Positions 1 to 6,912 of a DNA stretch of 40,080 bases are shown one piece after another. Numbering within the stretch: the stretch's first letter is position 1; every line of letters starts with the position of its first letter. A program made the translations under genes and the position numbers. The notes under the pieces were generated by a model. It saw nothing but the letters and a program-made list of their open reading frames with translations. It was not told the origin of the DNA and made no database searches. Source of the stretch: JANXQE01 sp035651635. GTDB taxonomy: Bacteria; Verrucomicrobiota; Verrucomicrobiia; Limisphaerales; UBA8199. The stretch lies in contig DASRFK010000015.1 in the NCBI GenBank assembly GCA_035651635.1, forward strand, positions 1 through 40,080. The letters run 5' to 3'.

Positions 1-443
1 AGGACGAAAAACACGAACATGCCGGCCATCGGCTCCTTGAGGTTCACCGCGACCGTGGTGCCGGAAAGCCATTTCCAGAAGAAATACGCGCCGCCGGCCT
101 CCGTCAGGCAAAGCAACGCGGTGAAGATCGGGATAAAATAGCGCTCGAACTGTTCCCGCGAGCGCTGGGCCGGGAACACCTCCGAATCGCGACTTTCGAA
201 CAGAGCCGAGTTGCCATGGGCTCGGGCCATCTCGTCAAATTCGAGCTTTTCGAGCTGCTCACTCTGTTCGAGGCGCATCTGGAACCAGGTGACAGCGGCC
301 ACCAGGGTTCCCAGCCCCAGGAACAGCACCGTCACCATGCCCGCCAGCGAGTTGCTATAGCGGGCGACCACGAACGCGGCGGCCCCGGCCAGCAGTGAGA
401 TTACCAGGTTTACTAATCCGTTCTTTTGTATGTTCCGTTCCAT
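1..443 (-). CDS. Partial membrane protein next to an ABC permease gene
   Basis: The reading frame starts at an ATG at 443-441 and runs off the left edge after about 147 codons, so the C-terminus is missing. I do not recognise the family. Two hydrophobic segments lie near residues 10-27 and 33-53. A charged stretch rich in Glu and Lys follows (about 58-90), then another membrane segment near 107-127. It starts 37 bases downstream of the permease stop codon on the same strand, so it is probably the next gene of the same operon. It may be an accessory subunit of that transporter, but nothing in the visible part proves this. GC-rich third positions and an uninterrupted frame support it as a real gene. 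Confidence 0.7.
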   Translation of the reverse strand, partial: MERNIQKNGLVNLVISLLAGAAAFVVARYSNSLAGMVTVLFLGLGTLVAAVTWFQMRLEQSEQLEKLEFDEMARAHGNSALFESRDSEVFPAQRSREQFERYFIPIFTALLCLTEAGGAYFFWKWLSGTTVAVNLKEPMAGMFVFFV

Positions 444-480
444 CGAGATTTGGCGTTTATCGGCTCCAGACAAGGCCCGC

Positions 481-1623
481 TCAGCTCAGTTCACGATTCT
501 CAAAGAGCACCACGGCAAAGACCAGCGCGGCGCCCGCGTAGCCGAACGCATAAGCAAAGGCTTTGGCGACGTAGCTCCAATCGATCACGCCCTTTTCCTC
601 GTTCAAGGCGTCCGCCAGCCAAAAGAGCTGCCAATTTGGAGTGACGGTGTAGAGCACCTCGGCCCACCAGGTGCCGCCCATGCCGGCGCGCGACAAGCGG
701 GTCTTGTCGGCCTCCGTAATTTTAGCGCGTTCTTTGGGTTCGATAATTCCGTTGTGGTCCACGTCATATTTGGCCACGAGATCCTTCAGCAGCGCCTTTT
801 GGTCCAGAGACCAGCGCCGGCTGGAGATTTCGCCCTGCAAATCGTAGCGCCAGACTGGCTCCGCGCGCCGGCCGAAGAGATAATCGGACATGATCCCGAG
901 CAGAAAACAAGCCGAACAAATGGCCAGCGTGGGGATCATGTCAAAGCGCGTCGAACAGGCAAGGGCCAGAGCGGCCAGGATCCACAACGCGAACAGCACC
1001 AGGACCGAAGCGGGGATCATCCGCCAGTCCACGCCAGTGGCGAAAGCCTGCGCTTCGCCGTGTTTGTTGTAGAAATTAATGGCGACAAAGGCGCAGGTGA
1101 GCATTAACAGGGTGCAAAACACCGCGTCGGAAACGAACGGGCGGCGCAGGAAAAAATTGCTGAATCCGGCCAGGCCATAGGCGAGCAGTAATGCGAGAGC
1201 AAAAACACCGACTGCGAACAGGTCGGTCGAGCCATAGGCGTCGAAGGCCATGCGGCTGGCCAGCAGGGCGGAGAGCAGGTTTACATAAGTCAGTAAAGCC
1301 AGGGCGCAAATGAGGCCCACATACTTGGCCAGGAGAAATTGGGCGCGCCCGACCGGCTTGGACAGGACGGCGAGGGCCGTGCCACTGCGGATTTCGCGAG
1401 CCAATGAGGCCGAGGCGCTCAAGACGGCGCCAAAGAGCCCGGCCAGCAGCATTGTCGCCAGGGTACTGTCCTTGACCAGTTTCGGCTCGTCCCCGAACGC
1501 AAAATAAAACGGTGTGGCCAGAAAGATTTCAAAGACCGCCGAGCAGGTCATCAGCAGCAAAAACACTGGCTGCCGGACCAGTTCCATAAAGGCATTGGTG
1601 GCGATGGTAATGAACTGTCTCAT
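481..1623 (-). CDS. ABC-2 type transporter permease with an EF-hand loop
   Basis: A 380-residue integral membrane protein of the ABC-2 permease type, expected to form the membrane channel of an exporter with an ATPase encoded elsewhere. About eight hydrophobic segments are visible, near residues 20-40, 55-78, 100-125, 133-155, 165-183, 203-224, 228-247 and 355-375. The motif REIRSGTALAVLSKPVGR (about 76-93) is the usual ABC-2 signature after the second segment. The large soluble loop between the last two segments (about 250-350) contains a perfect 12-residue EF-hand loop, DVDHNGIIEPKE (287-298), which is not a normal part of this family. The start is an ATG at 1623. The following gene begins 37 bases downstream. 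The exported substrate cannot be deduced. Confidence 0.85.
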   Translation of the reverse strand: MRQFITIATNAFMELVRQPVFLLLMTCSAVFEIFLATPFYFAFGDEPKLVKDSTLATMLLAGLFGAVLSASASLAREIRSGTALAVLSKPVGRAQFLLAKYVGLICALALLTYVNLLSALLASRMAFDAYGSTDLFAVGVFALALLLAYGLAGFSNFFLRRPFVSDAVFCTLLMLTCAFVAINFYNKHGEAQAFATGVDWRMIPASVLVLFALWILAALALACSTRFDMIPTLAICSACFLLGIMSDYLFGRRAEPVWRYDLQGEISSRRWSLDQKALLKDLVAKYDVDHNGIIEPKERAKITEADKTRLSRAGMGGTWWAEVLYTVTPNWQLFWLADALNEEKGVIDWSYVAKAFAYAFGYAGAALVFAVVLFENRELS

Positions 1624-1782
1624 CCAGCTAATCCGTCAAGCCTGACAGGATATAAAGCCGACAATCGAAAGCAAATCGATAATGCAGCCTGGTCAACATT
1701 AGCTTTACAAAGGATGTGTGAACGGGGGGAGTCGTGGAAGTGTGCGTTTTGGGGCACACGGACAAGAAATCCGAAGGCGAAA

Positions 1783-2057
1783 GGTAGGGACATCGCGCTG
1801 CGATGTCCCCGGTGCGCGCTGCACTGCGTTTGGCGGTGCAAATGCCACAGAGGGTTTGATGCGCTTCCACGTTCGTTCCGCCCGCTACTGCGCGGGCGGG
1901 GACATCGCAGCGCGATGTCCCTACCTGCGAACGGAATCTTCGGGCTGCGCGCTGCACCGGGTTTAGCGGTGCAGTGTCACGAGGGGTTTGACGCGCTTCC
2001 ACGTTCGTTCCGCCCGCTACTGCGCGGGCGGGGACATCGCAGCGCGATGTCCCTACC
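1783..2057. repeat. REP-like palindromic repeats upstream of the RAYT gene
   Basis: A solitary hairpin (1783-1810) is followed by two copies of a composite unit (1814-1934 and 1947-2057). Each unit holds a TGCAC(C/T)GC...GCGGTGCA hairpin, a linker ending in CGTTCGTT, a hairpin with arms CCGCCCGC/GCGGGCGG around a six-base loop, and a hairpin with perfect ten-base arms GGGACATCGC/GCGATGTCCC around AGC, ending in TACC. The same units reappear after the transposase gene and near hpt. Paired hairpins flanking a Y1-type transposase are the hallmark of REP/BIME elements. No protein gene is supported between 1624 and 2046; open frames running through the repeats are incidental. Confidence 0.85.
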
Positions 2058-2097
2058 AGAGGCTTGCGTGCGGAATCTGGTTTCCTATTCTGGGGTT

Positions 2098-2571
2098 GTG
2101 AAGGTTCCGCGACGCGCCACTTTGCCGCACGCCGTGCCGTTTTGGATAGACCCAACGAGGGAAATTTACTTCATCACTGTCAACTGCGCCGAGCGGTGGA
2201 CAAATCAACTCACGTTGCCGCGAGTCTCGAACGCATTGTTCGAAACTGTCCGCCATCGTCAGGAGAAATTTCTTTGGTGGCCATATCTCTTTTTGCTGAT
2301 GCCGGACCACCTCCATGCGCTGCTTTCCTTTCCGCCCTCGGGCAAACCGATCCAACAGGTCGTCAGCAAATGGAAAGAATGGACAGCTAAAGAGATCGGG
2401 ATTGTCTGGCAGCGGGATTTTTTCGAACATCGTCTGCGTCAGGAGGAAAGTCGCCGGCAAAAGGCGGATTACATTTTAGAAAACCCGGTTCGAAGACAGC
2501 TCATTGCGCGTGCTGAAGATTGGCCTTTTGTTTATTTCGCGGATGGGCAACGTCCGGGGTTCGAGCGCTAG
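2098..2571 (+). CDS. REP-associated tyrosine transposase (RAYT, Y1/HUH family)
   Basis: A single-domain Y1 transposase related to IS200/IS605 TnpA. RAYTs nick and join single-stranded DNA at REP hairpins. From the GTG at 2098 the protein has 157 residues. The metal-binding HUH motif appears as MPDHLHALLS (HLH at 71-73). The catalytic tyrosine is in ADYILENPVRRQL (Tyr125). The usual N-terminal pattern RRATLPH...YFITVNCAER is present. An in-frame ATG at 2047 would add 17 residues but lies inside a REP hairpin, so GTG is preferred; the true start is uncertain. No TnpB or second transposase is present, and the gene is bracketed by its likely substrate repeats, which argues for a domesticated RAYT and not an active insertion sequence. 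Confidence 0.85.
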   Translation: MKVPRRATLPHAVPFWIDPTREIYFITVNCAERWTNQLTLPRVSNALFETVRHRQEKFLWWPYLFLLMPDHLHALLSFPPSGKPIQQVVSKWKEWTAKEIGIVWQRDFFEHRLRQEESRRQKADYILENPVRRQLIARAEDWPFVYFADGQRPGFER

Positions 2572-2575
2572 TGCT

Positions 2576-2895
2576 GCGCGCTGAACCGCATTTAGCGGTG
2601 CAAATGCCACAGAGGGTTTGATGCGCTTCCACGTTCGTTCCGCCCGCTGCTGCGCGGGCGGGGACATCGCAGCGCGATGTCCCTACCTGCGAACGGAATC
2701 TTCGGGCTGCGCGCTGCACTGCGTTTAGCGGTGCAATGTCACGAAGGGTTTTGACGCGCTTCCACATTCGTTCCGCCCGCTACTGCGCGGGCGGGGACAT
2801 CGCAGCGCGATGTCCCTACCTCGACGGACGCGCGTCCACATTCGTTCCGCCCGCTGCTGCGCGGGCGGGGACATCGCAGCGCGATGTCCCTACCT
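2576..2895. repeat. REP-like palindromic repeats downstream of the RAYT gene
   Basis: Two full composite units (2576-2700 and 2709-2821) and a truncated one (about 2837-2895) follow the transposase stop codon almost at once. They carry the same CCGCCCGC and GGGACATCGC hairpins in the same orientation as the upstream copies. The last unit keeps only the hairpin pair and is preceded by a short CGACGGACGCGCGTCC sequence. The region up to the acetyltransferase start at 2956 contains no supported gene. Confidence 0.85.
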
Positions 2896-2955
2896 CGACT
2901 GTTCCGATTTCGGGTTTCCAAGGACGAGAGGCATGGCTAAGCTGGCGAAGCTTTG

Positions 2956-3447
2956 ATGATTTTGGACAAAGTCAAACTGGGCCAAGCGACTTCGGCAGCA
3001 GACCTCGAACAGATTCGCGGTTTATTTCTTGAATACGCATCAACGCTGGAGATCAGTCTTTGCTTTCAAAATTTCGAAGCCGAACTCGCGACGCTCCCGG
3101 GCAAGTACGCGCCCTCGCGCGGCCGATTGCTTCTGGCGCAAGAAAATGCGGAGCCGGTGGGATGCGTGGCGTTGCGCCCGCTCGAAGAAGGGATCTGTGA
3201 AATGAAGCGTTTGTATGTGCGGCCGAACTGGCGACGCAAGGGTTTGGGGCGGGTCCTGGCCGAACGGATCATCGCGGCTGCGCGCGAAATCGGCTATGGC
3301 CGGATACGATTGGACACACTGGATTCGCTGACCCCGGCCATCGCGCTGTACCGTTCGTTGGGCTTCGAACCGATCCCGCCTTATTATGCTAATCCAAGCG
3401 AGCGAGTGGTGTTCATGGAATTGGCGCTGGATCATGAAAGGTTCTAA
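2956..3447 (+). CDS. GNAT family N-acetyltransferase
   Basis: A 163-residue protein of the Gcn5-related acetyltransferase fold, transferring an acetyl group from acetyl-CoA to an amine; the substrate is unknown. The acetyl-CoA-binding region is visible as CEMKRLYVRPNWRRKGLGRV (about 81-100), which includes the RRKGLG pyrophosphate loop. The C-terminal LYRSLGFEPIPPYY pattern is also typical. The ATG at 2956 is preferred over an in-frame TTG three bases earlier. The 3' end overlaps the start of hpt by 14 bases, implying translational coupling, although no functional link is obvious. Confidence 0.85.
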   Translation: MILDKVKLGQATSAADLEQIRGLFLEYASTLEISLCFQNFEAELATLPGKYAPSRGRLLLAQENAEPVGCVALRPLEEGICEMKRLYVRPNWRRKGLGRVLAERIIAAAREIGYGRIRLDTLDSLTPAIALYRSLGFEPIPPYYANPSERVVFMELALDHERF

Positions 3448-4039
3448 ACCGACGGGGCCGCCGGCCCACACGGCGCGGGTGCCCATACGCTGGCGCAGCG
3501 AAGTGGAAACCGTGCTGATCCCGCGCAGCGAAATTGCCCGGCGGGTCCGCGCGATGGCGCGCGAAATCCAGCGGGACTTTAGTGGGACCGAATTGGTTGT
3601 GGTCTCGTTGCTCAACGGCACGGTTATGTTCCTGGCGGACCTGGTGCGACATCTCTCGATGCCATTGCGGCTGGATTTTATTGGCGTGTCCAGTTACCGA
3701 GCCAACACCGAATCCGGCGAGGTGCTATTTACGAAAGAATTGCGCCTGGACGTGCGCGGGCGCGAGGTGCTGCTGGTGGATGATATTCTCGATACAGGCA
3801 GAACTATCAGCCGGGTGTTGCACAAACTGGTGGCTTTGTCGCCGCGCAGCATTCAGGTCTGCGTCCTGCTCGACAAACCCACGCGCCGGGTCGAAGCAGT
3901 CCAACCGGACTATGTCGGTTTCGAAATTCCCGACGTTTTTGTCGTGGGTTACGGTCTGGATTTTGCCGAGCGCTACCGCAACTTGCCTTTCCTAGGCGTG
4001 CTGCACCCGCAGGTGTATGGAGAGCAAGCAAACGCATGA
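3434..4039 (+). CDS. hpt: Hypoxanthine phosphoribosyltransferase
   Basis: Purine salvage enzyme converting hypoxanthine or guanine plus PRPP to IMP or GMP in the cytoplasm. The 201-residue protein has the type I phosphoribosyltransferase PRPP loop, LLVDDILDTGRT (113-124). It also has the SLLNGTVMFLADL segment (58-70), the SYRANTESGEV flexible-loop region and the C-terminal VGYGLDFAERYRNLPFLGVL signature. The ATG at 3434 lies within the end of the acetyltransferase gene and is preferred over an upstream in-frame ATG at 3386, which would add 16 atypical residues. The last ~80 bases of the gene form the left edge of a 271-bp tandem duplication. Confidence 0.92.
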   Translation: MKGSKPTGPPAHTARVPIRWRSEVETVLIPRSEIARRVRAMAREIQRDFSGTELVVVSLLNGTVMFLADLVRHLSMPLRLDFIGVSSYRANTESGEVLFTKELRLDVRGREVLLVDDILDTGRTISRVLHKLVALSPRSIQVCVLLDKPTRRVEAVQPDYVGFEIPDVFVVGYGLDFAERYRNLPFLGVLHPQVYGEQANA

Positions 4040-4190
4040 CACCACCGCCCGAGGTAGGGATGTCGCGCTGCGACGTCCGCCCCGCGTATTAGCGGCGTAA
4101 CGAATGAAACTGTTGTGCACCCGCTTTGGTTCTGCTCCGCCCGCTTTACGGGCGGGGACATCGCAGCGCGATGTCCCTACCAAATGGTGG
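3957..4190. repeat. Tandem duplication, copy 1 (hpt tail plus REP hairpins)
   Basis: This copy contains the last codons of hpt and an imperfect REP hairpin (about 4052-4082). A GCGTATTAGCGGCGTAACGAATG linker region follows, then a second REP hairpin pair (4137-4183: CCGCCCG/CGGGCGG and GGGACATCGC/GCGATGTCCC). It matches copy 2 at an offset of 271 bases with four substitutions that I can count. Thirty bases (about 4191-4220) then separate it from TTTCAGTTG, which recurs right after copy 2. There is no independent gene here. Confidence 0.85.
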
Positions 4191-4226
4191 TCGGTCGATA
4201 TTGTGCCTTCCAGTTCCTCGTTTCAG

Positions 4227-4310
4227 TTGGATTTTGCTGAGCGCTACCGCAACTTGCCTTTCCTAGGCGTGCTGCACCCGCAGGTGTATGAAGAGCAAGC
4301 AAACGCATGA
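4227..4310 (+). pseudogene. Duplicated 3' fragment of hpt
   Basis: This stretch re-encodes the final 27 residues of hypoxanthine phosphoribosyltransferase (LDFAERYRNLPFLGVL... to the stop) without the catalytic region. It differs from the intact gene by a silent GCC to GCT change and one Gly to Glu codon change. It is a remnant of the tandem duplication and has no sign of its own start, so it should not be functional. Confidence 0.8.
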
Positions 4311-4461
4311 CACCACCGCCCGAGGTAGGGATGTCGCGCTGCGGCGTCCGCCCCGCGTATTAGCGGCGTAACGAATGAAACTGTTGTGCACCCGCTTCGG
4401 TTCTGCTCCGCCCGCTTTACGGGCGGGGACATCGCAGCGCGATGTCCCTACCAAATGGTGG
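4228..4461. repeat. Tandem duplication, copy 2
   Basis: Second copy of the hpt-tail and REP-hairpin segment, about 98 % identical to copy 1 by eye. It ends in CCAAATGGTGG followed by TTTCAGTTG, the same nine bases that precede the copy (4221-4229). Together the two copies fill the 504-base gap between hpt and moaD. Nothing else is supported there apart from a probable leader for moaD after 4461. Confidence 0.85.
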
Positions 4462-4543
4462 TTTCAGTTGCCTTCCATCCGTGTTTGTCTGTGTTCCTCC
4501 GTGGTTATATCCCTCCGTGGTGTCACCCCGGTAGCTTGAAATC

Positions 4544-4810
4544 ATGGCCGAGAACCAAAAGCAGATCCGAATCCAAGTCAGGTTCTATTCCTTTTTCAAG
4601 GACCTGGCCGGTTGCGCTGGCACTTCGGAACTGGTTCCGGCTGGCAGCGCTTTGGGGGAGCTGGTGAAGCGGCTCGTGGTAAAATTCCCGAAACTTGGGC
4701 CGATGCAAAAATCGATGCTGGTCGCCGTCGGAGTCGAGTACCAGGACCGGACCTATATCTTGCAAGACGGCGATGAGGTGTCTTTGTTTCCACCGGTCCA
4801 GGGGGGATGA
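4544..4810 (+). CDS. moaD: Molybdopterin synthase small subunit MoaD
   Basis: Ubiquitin-like sulfur carrier of molybdenum cofactor synthesis. Its C-terminal Gly-Gly is thiocarboxylated and donates sulfur to the dithiolene of molybdopterin within the MoaD-MoaE complex. The 88-residue protein has the expected beta-grasp pattern and the C-terminal DGDEVSLFPPVQGG. The stop codon overlaps the moaE start (ATGA), so the two subunits are translationally coupled. No other moa or moe gene is in the window, so the rest of the pathway must lie elsewhere. The ATG at 4544 fits the family length. Confidence 0.92.
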   Translation: MAENQKQIRIQVRFYSFFKDLAGCAGTSELVPAGSALGELVKRLVVKFPKLGPMQKSMLVAVGVEYQDRTYILQDGDEVSLFPPVQGG

Positions 4811-5202
4811 GCATGAGGCGAGAATTGACTATCACGACCACTCCGATCGACGAACGGGCGTTGCTCGCAACGCGCCAAGCCTCCGCCGAAATGGGAGCCA
4901 TCATTTATTTCGTTGGAGTGGTTCGTGGAACCGAACAAGGAAGGCAAATCACCGGGCTGGAGTACGAATCGTTTCAAGAGATGGCCGAGCACCAGTTTGG
5001 TTTATTGTTTGACCAAATGGAGAAGCGCTGGCCCATCCAGAGCGTCCGGTTGGTTCACCGGGTCGGGTTGGTGAAGGTTAACGAGCCGTCCTTGTGGGTG
5101 GAAATGGTCGCCCCGCATCGAGGCGAAGCGTTCGAGGCCTGCCAATGGCTAATCGAGGAGATGAAGAAAGTCGTTCCAATTTGGAAAAAGCCGCAGCAAT
5201 AG
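4807..5202 (+). CDS. moaE: Molybdopterin synthase catalytic subunit MoaE
   Basis: Catalytic half of molybdopterin synthase, converting cyclic pyranopterin monophosphate to molybdopterin with sulfur from MoaD. The 131-residue protein shows the family landmarks GAIIYFVGVVRG (about 31-42), LEYESFQEMAE and HRVGLVKVNEPSLWVEMVAPHR. Near the C-terminus it has the catalytic-lysine motif KKVVPIWKK. It overlaps moaD by four bases. A second in-frame ATG two codons downstream (4813) is an equally possible start. Confidence 0.93.
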   Translation: MSMRRELTITTTPIDERALLATRQASAEMGAIIYFVGVVRGTEQGRQITGLEYESFQEMAEHQFGLLFDQMEKRWPIQSVRLVHRVGLVKVNEPSLWVEMVAPHRGEAFEACQWLIEEMKKVVPIWKKPQQ

Positions 5203-5308
5203 GATTCGGATTGAGTAGCCGCAAAAGAGCGCAAAGAGCGCAAAGAAAGATAGGGCAGGAATTTTCGACCTTCGACCTTCGGTTTCGGATTTCCGCGCTT
5301 CGCGGGGC

Positions 5309-5384
5309 TGGTGGGCGCTGAGGGATTCGAACCCCCGACCTACTCGGTGTAAACGAGACGCGCTAGCCACTGCGCCAAGCGCCC
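5309..5384 (-). tRNA. tRNA-Val (anticodon TAC), CCA encoded
   Basis: Read on the minus strand this is a complete cloverleaf. The seven-base acceptor stem GGGCGCT pairs perfectly with AGCGCCC. The D arm is GCGC/GCGC. The anticodon arm is TCTCG-TTTACAC-CGAGT, with anticodon TAC reading GUA valine codons. The variable loop is AGGTC. The T arm is GGGGG-TTCGAAT-CCCTC. Discriminator A73 is at 5312 and CCA follows in the genome (5311-5309). The outer anticodon-stem pair is a T-T mismatch. No integrase or attachment-site duplication is seen beside it. Confidence 0.95.
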
Positions 5385-5540
5385 AACCAGTTCGAAAACT
5401 TCATGATGCCGCGCTCGAGACACAGCACGGTTAACCAGAGTTACTATGGGATAAAAAGATTGCGGGCAAGCGCAAAGACTGTGGAAAGATCGCAAACAAC
5501 TCTTCCAGCAAACTGTTCAGGAGTTTGTGGGAGTTCTCGC

Positions 5541-5669
5541 GCCTTAGAGTGTTTTAAAACATGGACTTGTGTGTGGGAATCTGGGGTTGGAGTCCCACCT
5601 TCAGGCGATTTTGGCGCCGGGCCGCCTAAAGGCGGGACTCCAAACCGAGTTCTTAACACGCTCTTAGGC
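5541..5669. repeat. MITE-like palindromic element, copy 1
   Basis: A 129-base element bounded by imperfect terminal inverted repeats (GCCTTAGAGTGTTTTAAAA and, inverted, GCCTAAGAGCGTGTTAAGAA). An internal palindrome has 21-base arms (5587-5607 and 5623-5643) built on TTGGAGTCCC(A/G)CCTT(C/T)AGGCG. Related copies occur at 8054-8175 and 25687-25822. There is no coding capacity. The remaining bases between the tRNA gene and 5727 show no supported gene. Confidence 0.75.
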
Positions 5670-5726
5670 ATAACACCGACCGACAGGGGCGCAGACTGAC
5701 ACCCGGAATGCGAACGGGTTGCTGAC

Positions 5727-5848
5727 ATTTAACGCTGAGCTGAGCCGATGGCGCTGACGACGGCGCTGAACGAAGCCCGGAGCGGCGAATCTCCCGAGGC
5801 CCTGGAAAACAGGAAGCACGGCGCCAGTCGGCGACGATATAACTAAAC
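5727..5848 (-). other. attC-like recombination site (downstream of the membrane-protein cassette)
   Basis: Read on the minus strand it ends in GTTAAAT (5733-5727), which fits the R' core GTTRRRY. It starts with GTTTAGT (5848-5842), a degenerate R'' (consensus RYYYAAC) with the last two bases off. The inner arms pair through GCCGACTGGCGC against GCCGATGGCGC, with one unpaired base as expected for the extrahelical base of attC hairpins. The site follows the stop codon of the gene at 5852 by three bases. It is about 122 bases long. The poor R'' lowers confidence. Confidence 0.5.
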
Positions 5849-5851
5849 TGG

Positions 5852-6151
5852 TCATGCGAATATCATAACGAAGACCACGAGCCCGAACAAAGCCCATCCA
5901 ATGAACTCGCAGTTATTTCGACGCAGAATGCCGAACACGGTGCAGGTCGTCAAAATTGTAATGGTTGCGATGACGCCGAAGAACGCACTTGGGAACACCA
6001 GAAATGGTCCCCAGCGCCTCATCTCTGGGTTGGGTGCCGACCCGGCAATGATGCCCCCAGTGCTAGGAAGTAAAGCCGCAAGCAGCAGGACGCCGAGCAA
6101 CAAAGCTCCGGTTACTCGCAACCACCGGACCTTTTTTCTATCTTCGCCCAT
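5852..6151 (-). CDS. Small three-helix membrane protein, cassette-borne
   Basis: A 99-residue protein that I do not recognise. It has a basic N-terminus (MGEDRKKVRWLR) and three hydrophobic segments, near residues 11-29, 48-73 and 81-99, and ends within the last one. The ATG at 6151 lies 11 bases after the GTTGGGC core of the upstream attC-like site, a spacing common in integron cassettes. This start is preferred over one 24 codons upstream that would cross the site. Base composition is less GC-rich than in the surrounding core genes, consistent with acquisition. No function can be assigned. Confidence 0.65.
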   Translation of the reverse strand: MGEDRKKVRWLRVTGALLLGVLLLAALLPSTGGIIAGSAPNPEMRRWGPFLVFPSAFFGVIATITILTTCTVFGILRRNNCEFIGWALFGLVVFVMIFA

Positions 6152-6162
6152 ACACGCAAGAC

Positions 6163-6285
6163 GCCCAACGAACACGATAAGCGACCGCCGGGAGTAAAGG
6201 TGGAGCGCGGAAGACGTTCCCAAGTTTCTGCTTCGTACCGAGTGGAATCAGATAGCGGCGGTTCGGCTTCATCGAGTTGTTAAAC
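6163..6285 (-). other. attC-like recombination site (between two cassette genes)
   Basis: The best attC candidate in the window. On the minus strand it begins with R'' GTTTAAC (6285-6279), which contains the stop codon of the metallopeptidase gene, and ends with R' GTTGGGC (6169-6163). The arms, 6256-6285 and 6163-6190, fold onto each other. AACTCGATGAAGCCGAACCG on one side matches GAACACGATAAGCGACCG on the other, with two extra unpaired bases on one arm, as in real attC hairpins. The 3' end GCTTATCGTGTTCGTTGGGC resembles environmental attC sites that I know. The total length is 123 bases. Confidence 0.7.
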
Positions 6286-6903
6286 TGCTCTCGCGGGATC
6301 CCCGAAAACGCCAAGATACTCGGGCAACAATCGCTCGAATCGACTGGTGGCAAACCGTTCTGCGTAAGGCTCCCCTTTCGTAGAACTGAGATGTTTTTGA
6401 TTAATGCGGTCAAAGTGATGTCCTAGCTCATGCATGAACACGTGTAATAGCATGAAGGCACGAGCTTGTGCTTCGGTGAAGCGGCACATGACACCATCCT
6501 TTAGTCGGTCGTATGAAACGCCCAACCGTTCAAAAATACCCGCATGAGCATCGAAGTATGATATGGTGATTTCCATCCACAGGTCCTCCGGCCAAGCATT
6601 GAGCCAAATCGCTCCTGTCTCCTCACGATGGTAGAAAATGTGCAAGCCATCGCTGCAATCACTGCGGTCAGGGCGACTGCCCAATCCAATTCGCTCCAGT
6701 CTCTCAGAAAAGCGGTCCCACTCCGGGATGATGTCGATGAAAGCCTGCAGATCTCGTTTAGTAACAACGTGCCGAAAGCCCCGGCCTGGAGACTCACGGT
6801 CAAAAACATACCCGTCGTGCCCGGTGGGTCGGTGATGGTTCTTCCGCTGAACGCGACCATCTTTCACCTTCGTTGCCGTGCGCCTGTTGAACGTGGAATG
6901 CAT
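6280..6903 (-). CDS. Putative zinc metallopeptidase (HExxH), cassette-borne
   Basis: A 207-residue soluble protein with a zinc-binding HELGH motif (His158, Glu159, His162) inside LLHVFMHELGHHFDRI. GEPYAERFA follows about 20 residues later, where Glu182 (or Glu178) could be the third ligand of a gluzincin-type site. The family is not recognised. There is no signal peptide, so it probably acts in the cytoplasm. The ATG at 6903 is nine bases after a GTTAAAC core of an attC-like site and is preferred over an in-frame TTG at 6975. The stop codon lies inside the R'' box of the next attC-like site. This arrangement, plus lower GC, suggests an integron gene cassette. Confidence 0.72.
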   Translation of the reverse strand: MHSTFNRRTATKVKDGRVQRKNHHRPTGHDGYVFDRESPGRGFRHVVTKRDLQAFIDIIPEWDRFSERLERIGLGSRPDRSDCSDGLHIFYHREETGAIWLNAWPEDLWMEITISYFDAHAGIFERLGVSYDRLKDGVMCRFTEAQARAFMLLHVFMHELGHHFDRINQKHLSSTKGEPYAERFATSRFERLLPEYLGVFGDPARAV

Positions 6904-6912
6904 GGTTGAGCA

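Noticed and set aside
1714..2046. N-terminal extension of the transposase reading frame through the upstream repeats
   Set aside because: The frame is open only because the REP units happen to lack stops; the translated sequence repeats with the DNA unit and has no homology to Y1 transposases.
1783..2895. CRISPR array
   Set aside because: The repeats are palindromic composite units with a gene in the middle. There are no regular spacers of 30-40 bases and no cas genes nearby.
5309..5384. tRNA-Val as the attachment site of an integrated island
   Set aside because: No integrase gene and no duplicated tRNA 3' end are seen within the accessory stretch to about 8500.
5403..5699. 98-residue open frame between tRNA-Val and the cassette region
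   Set aside because: It runs through the MITE-like palindrome, has Ser/Gly/Pro-rich random-looking composition and no ribosome binding site.
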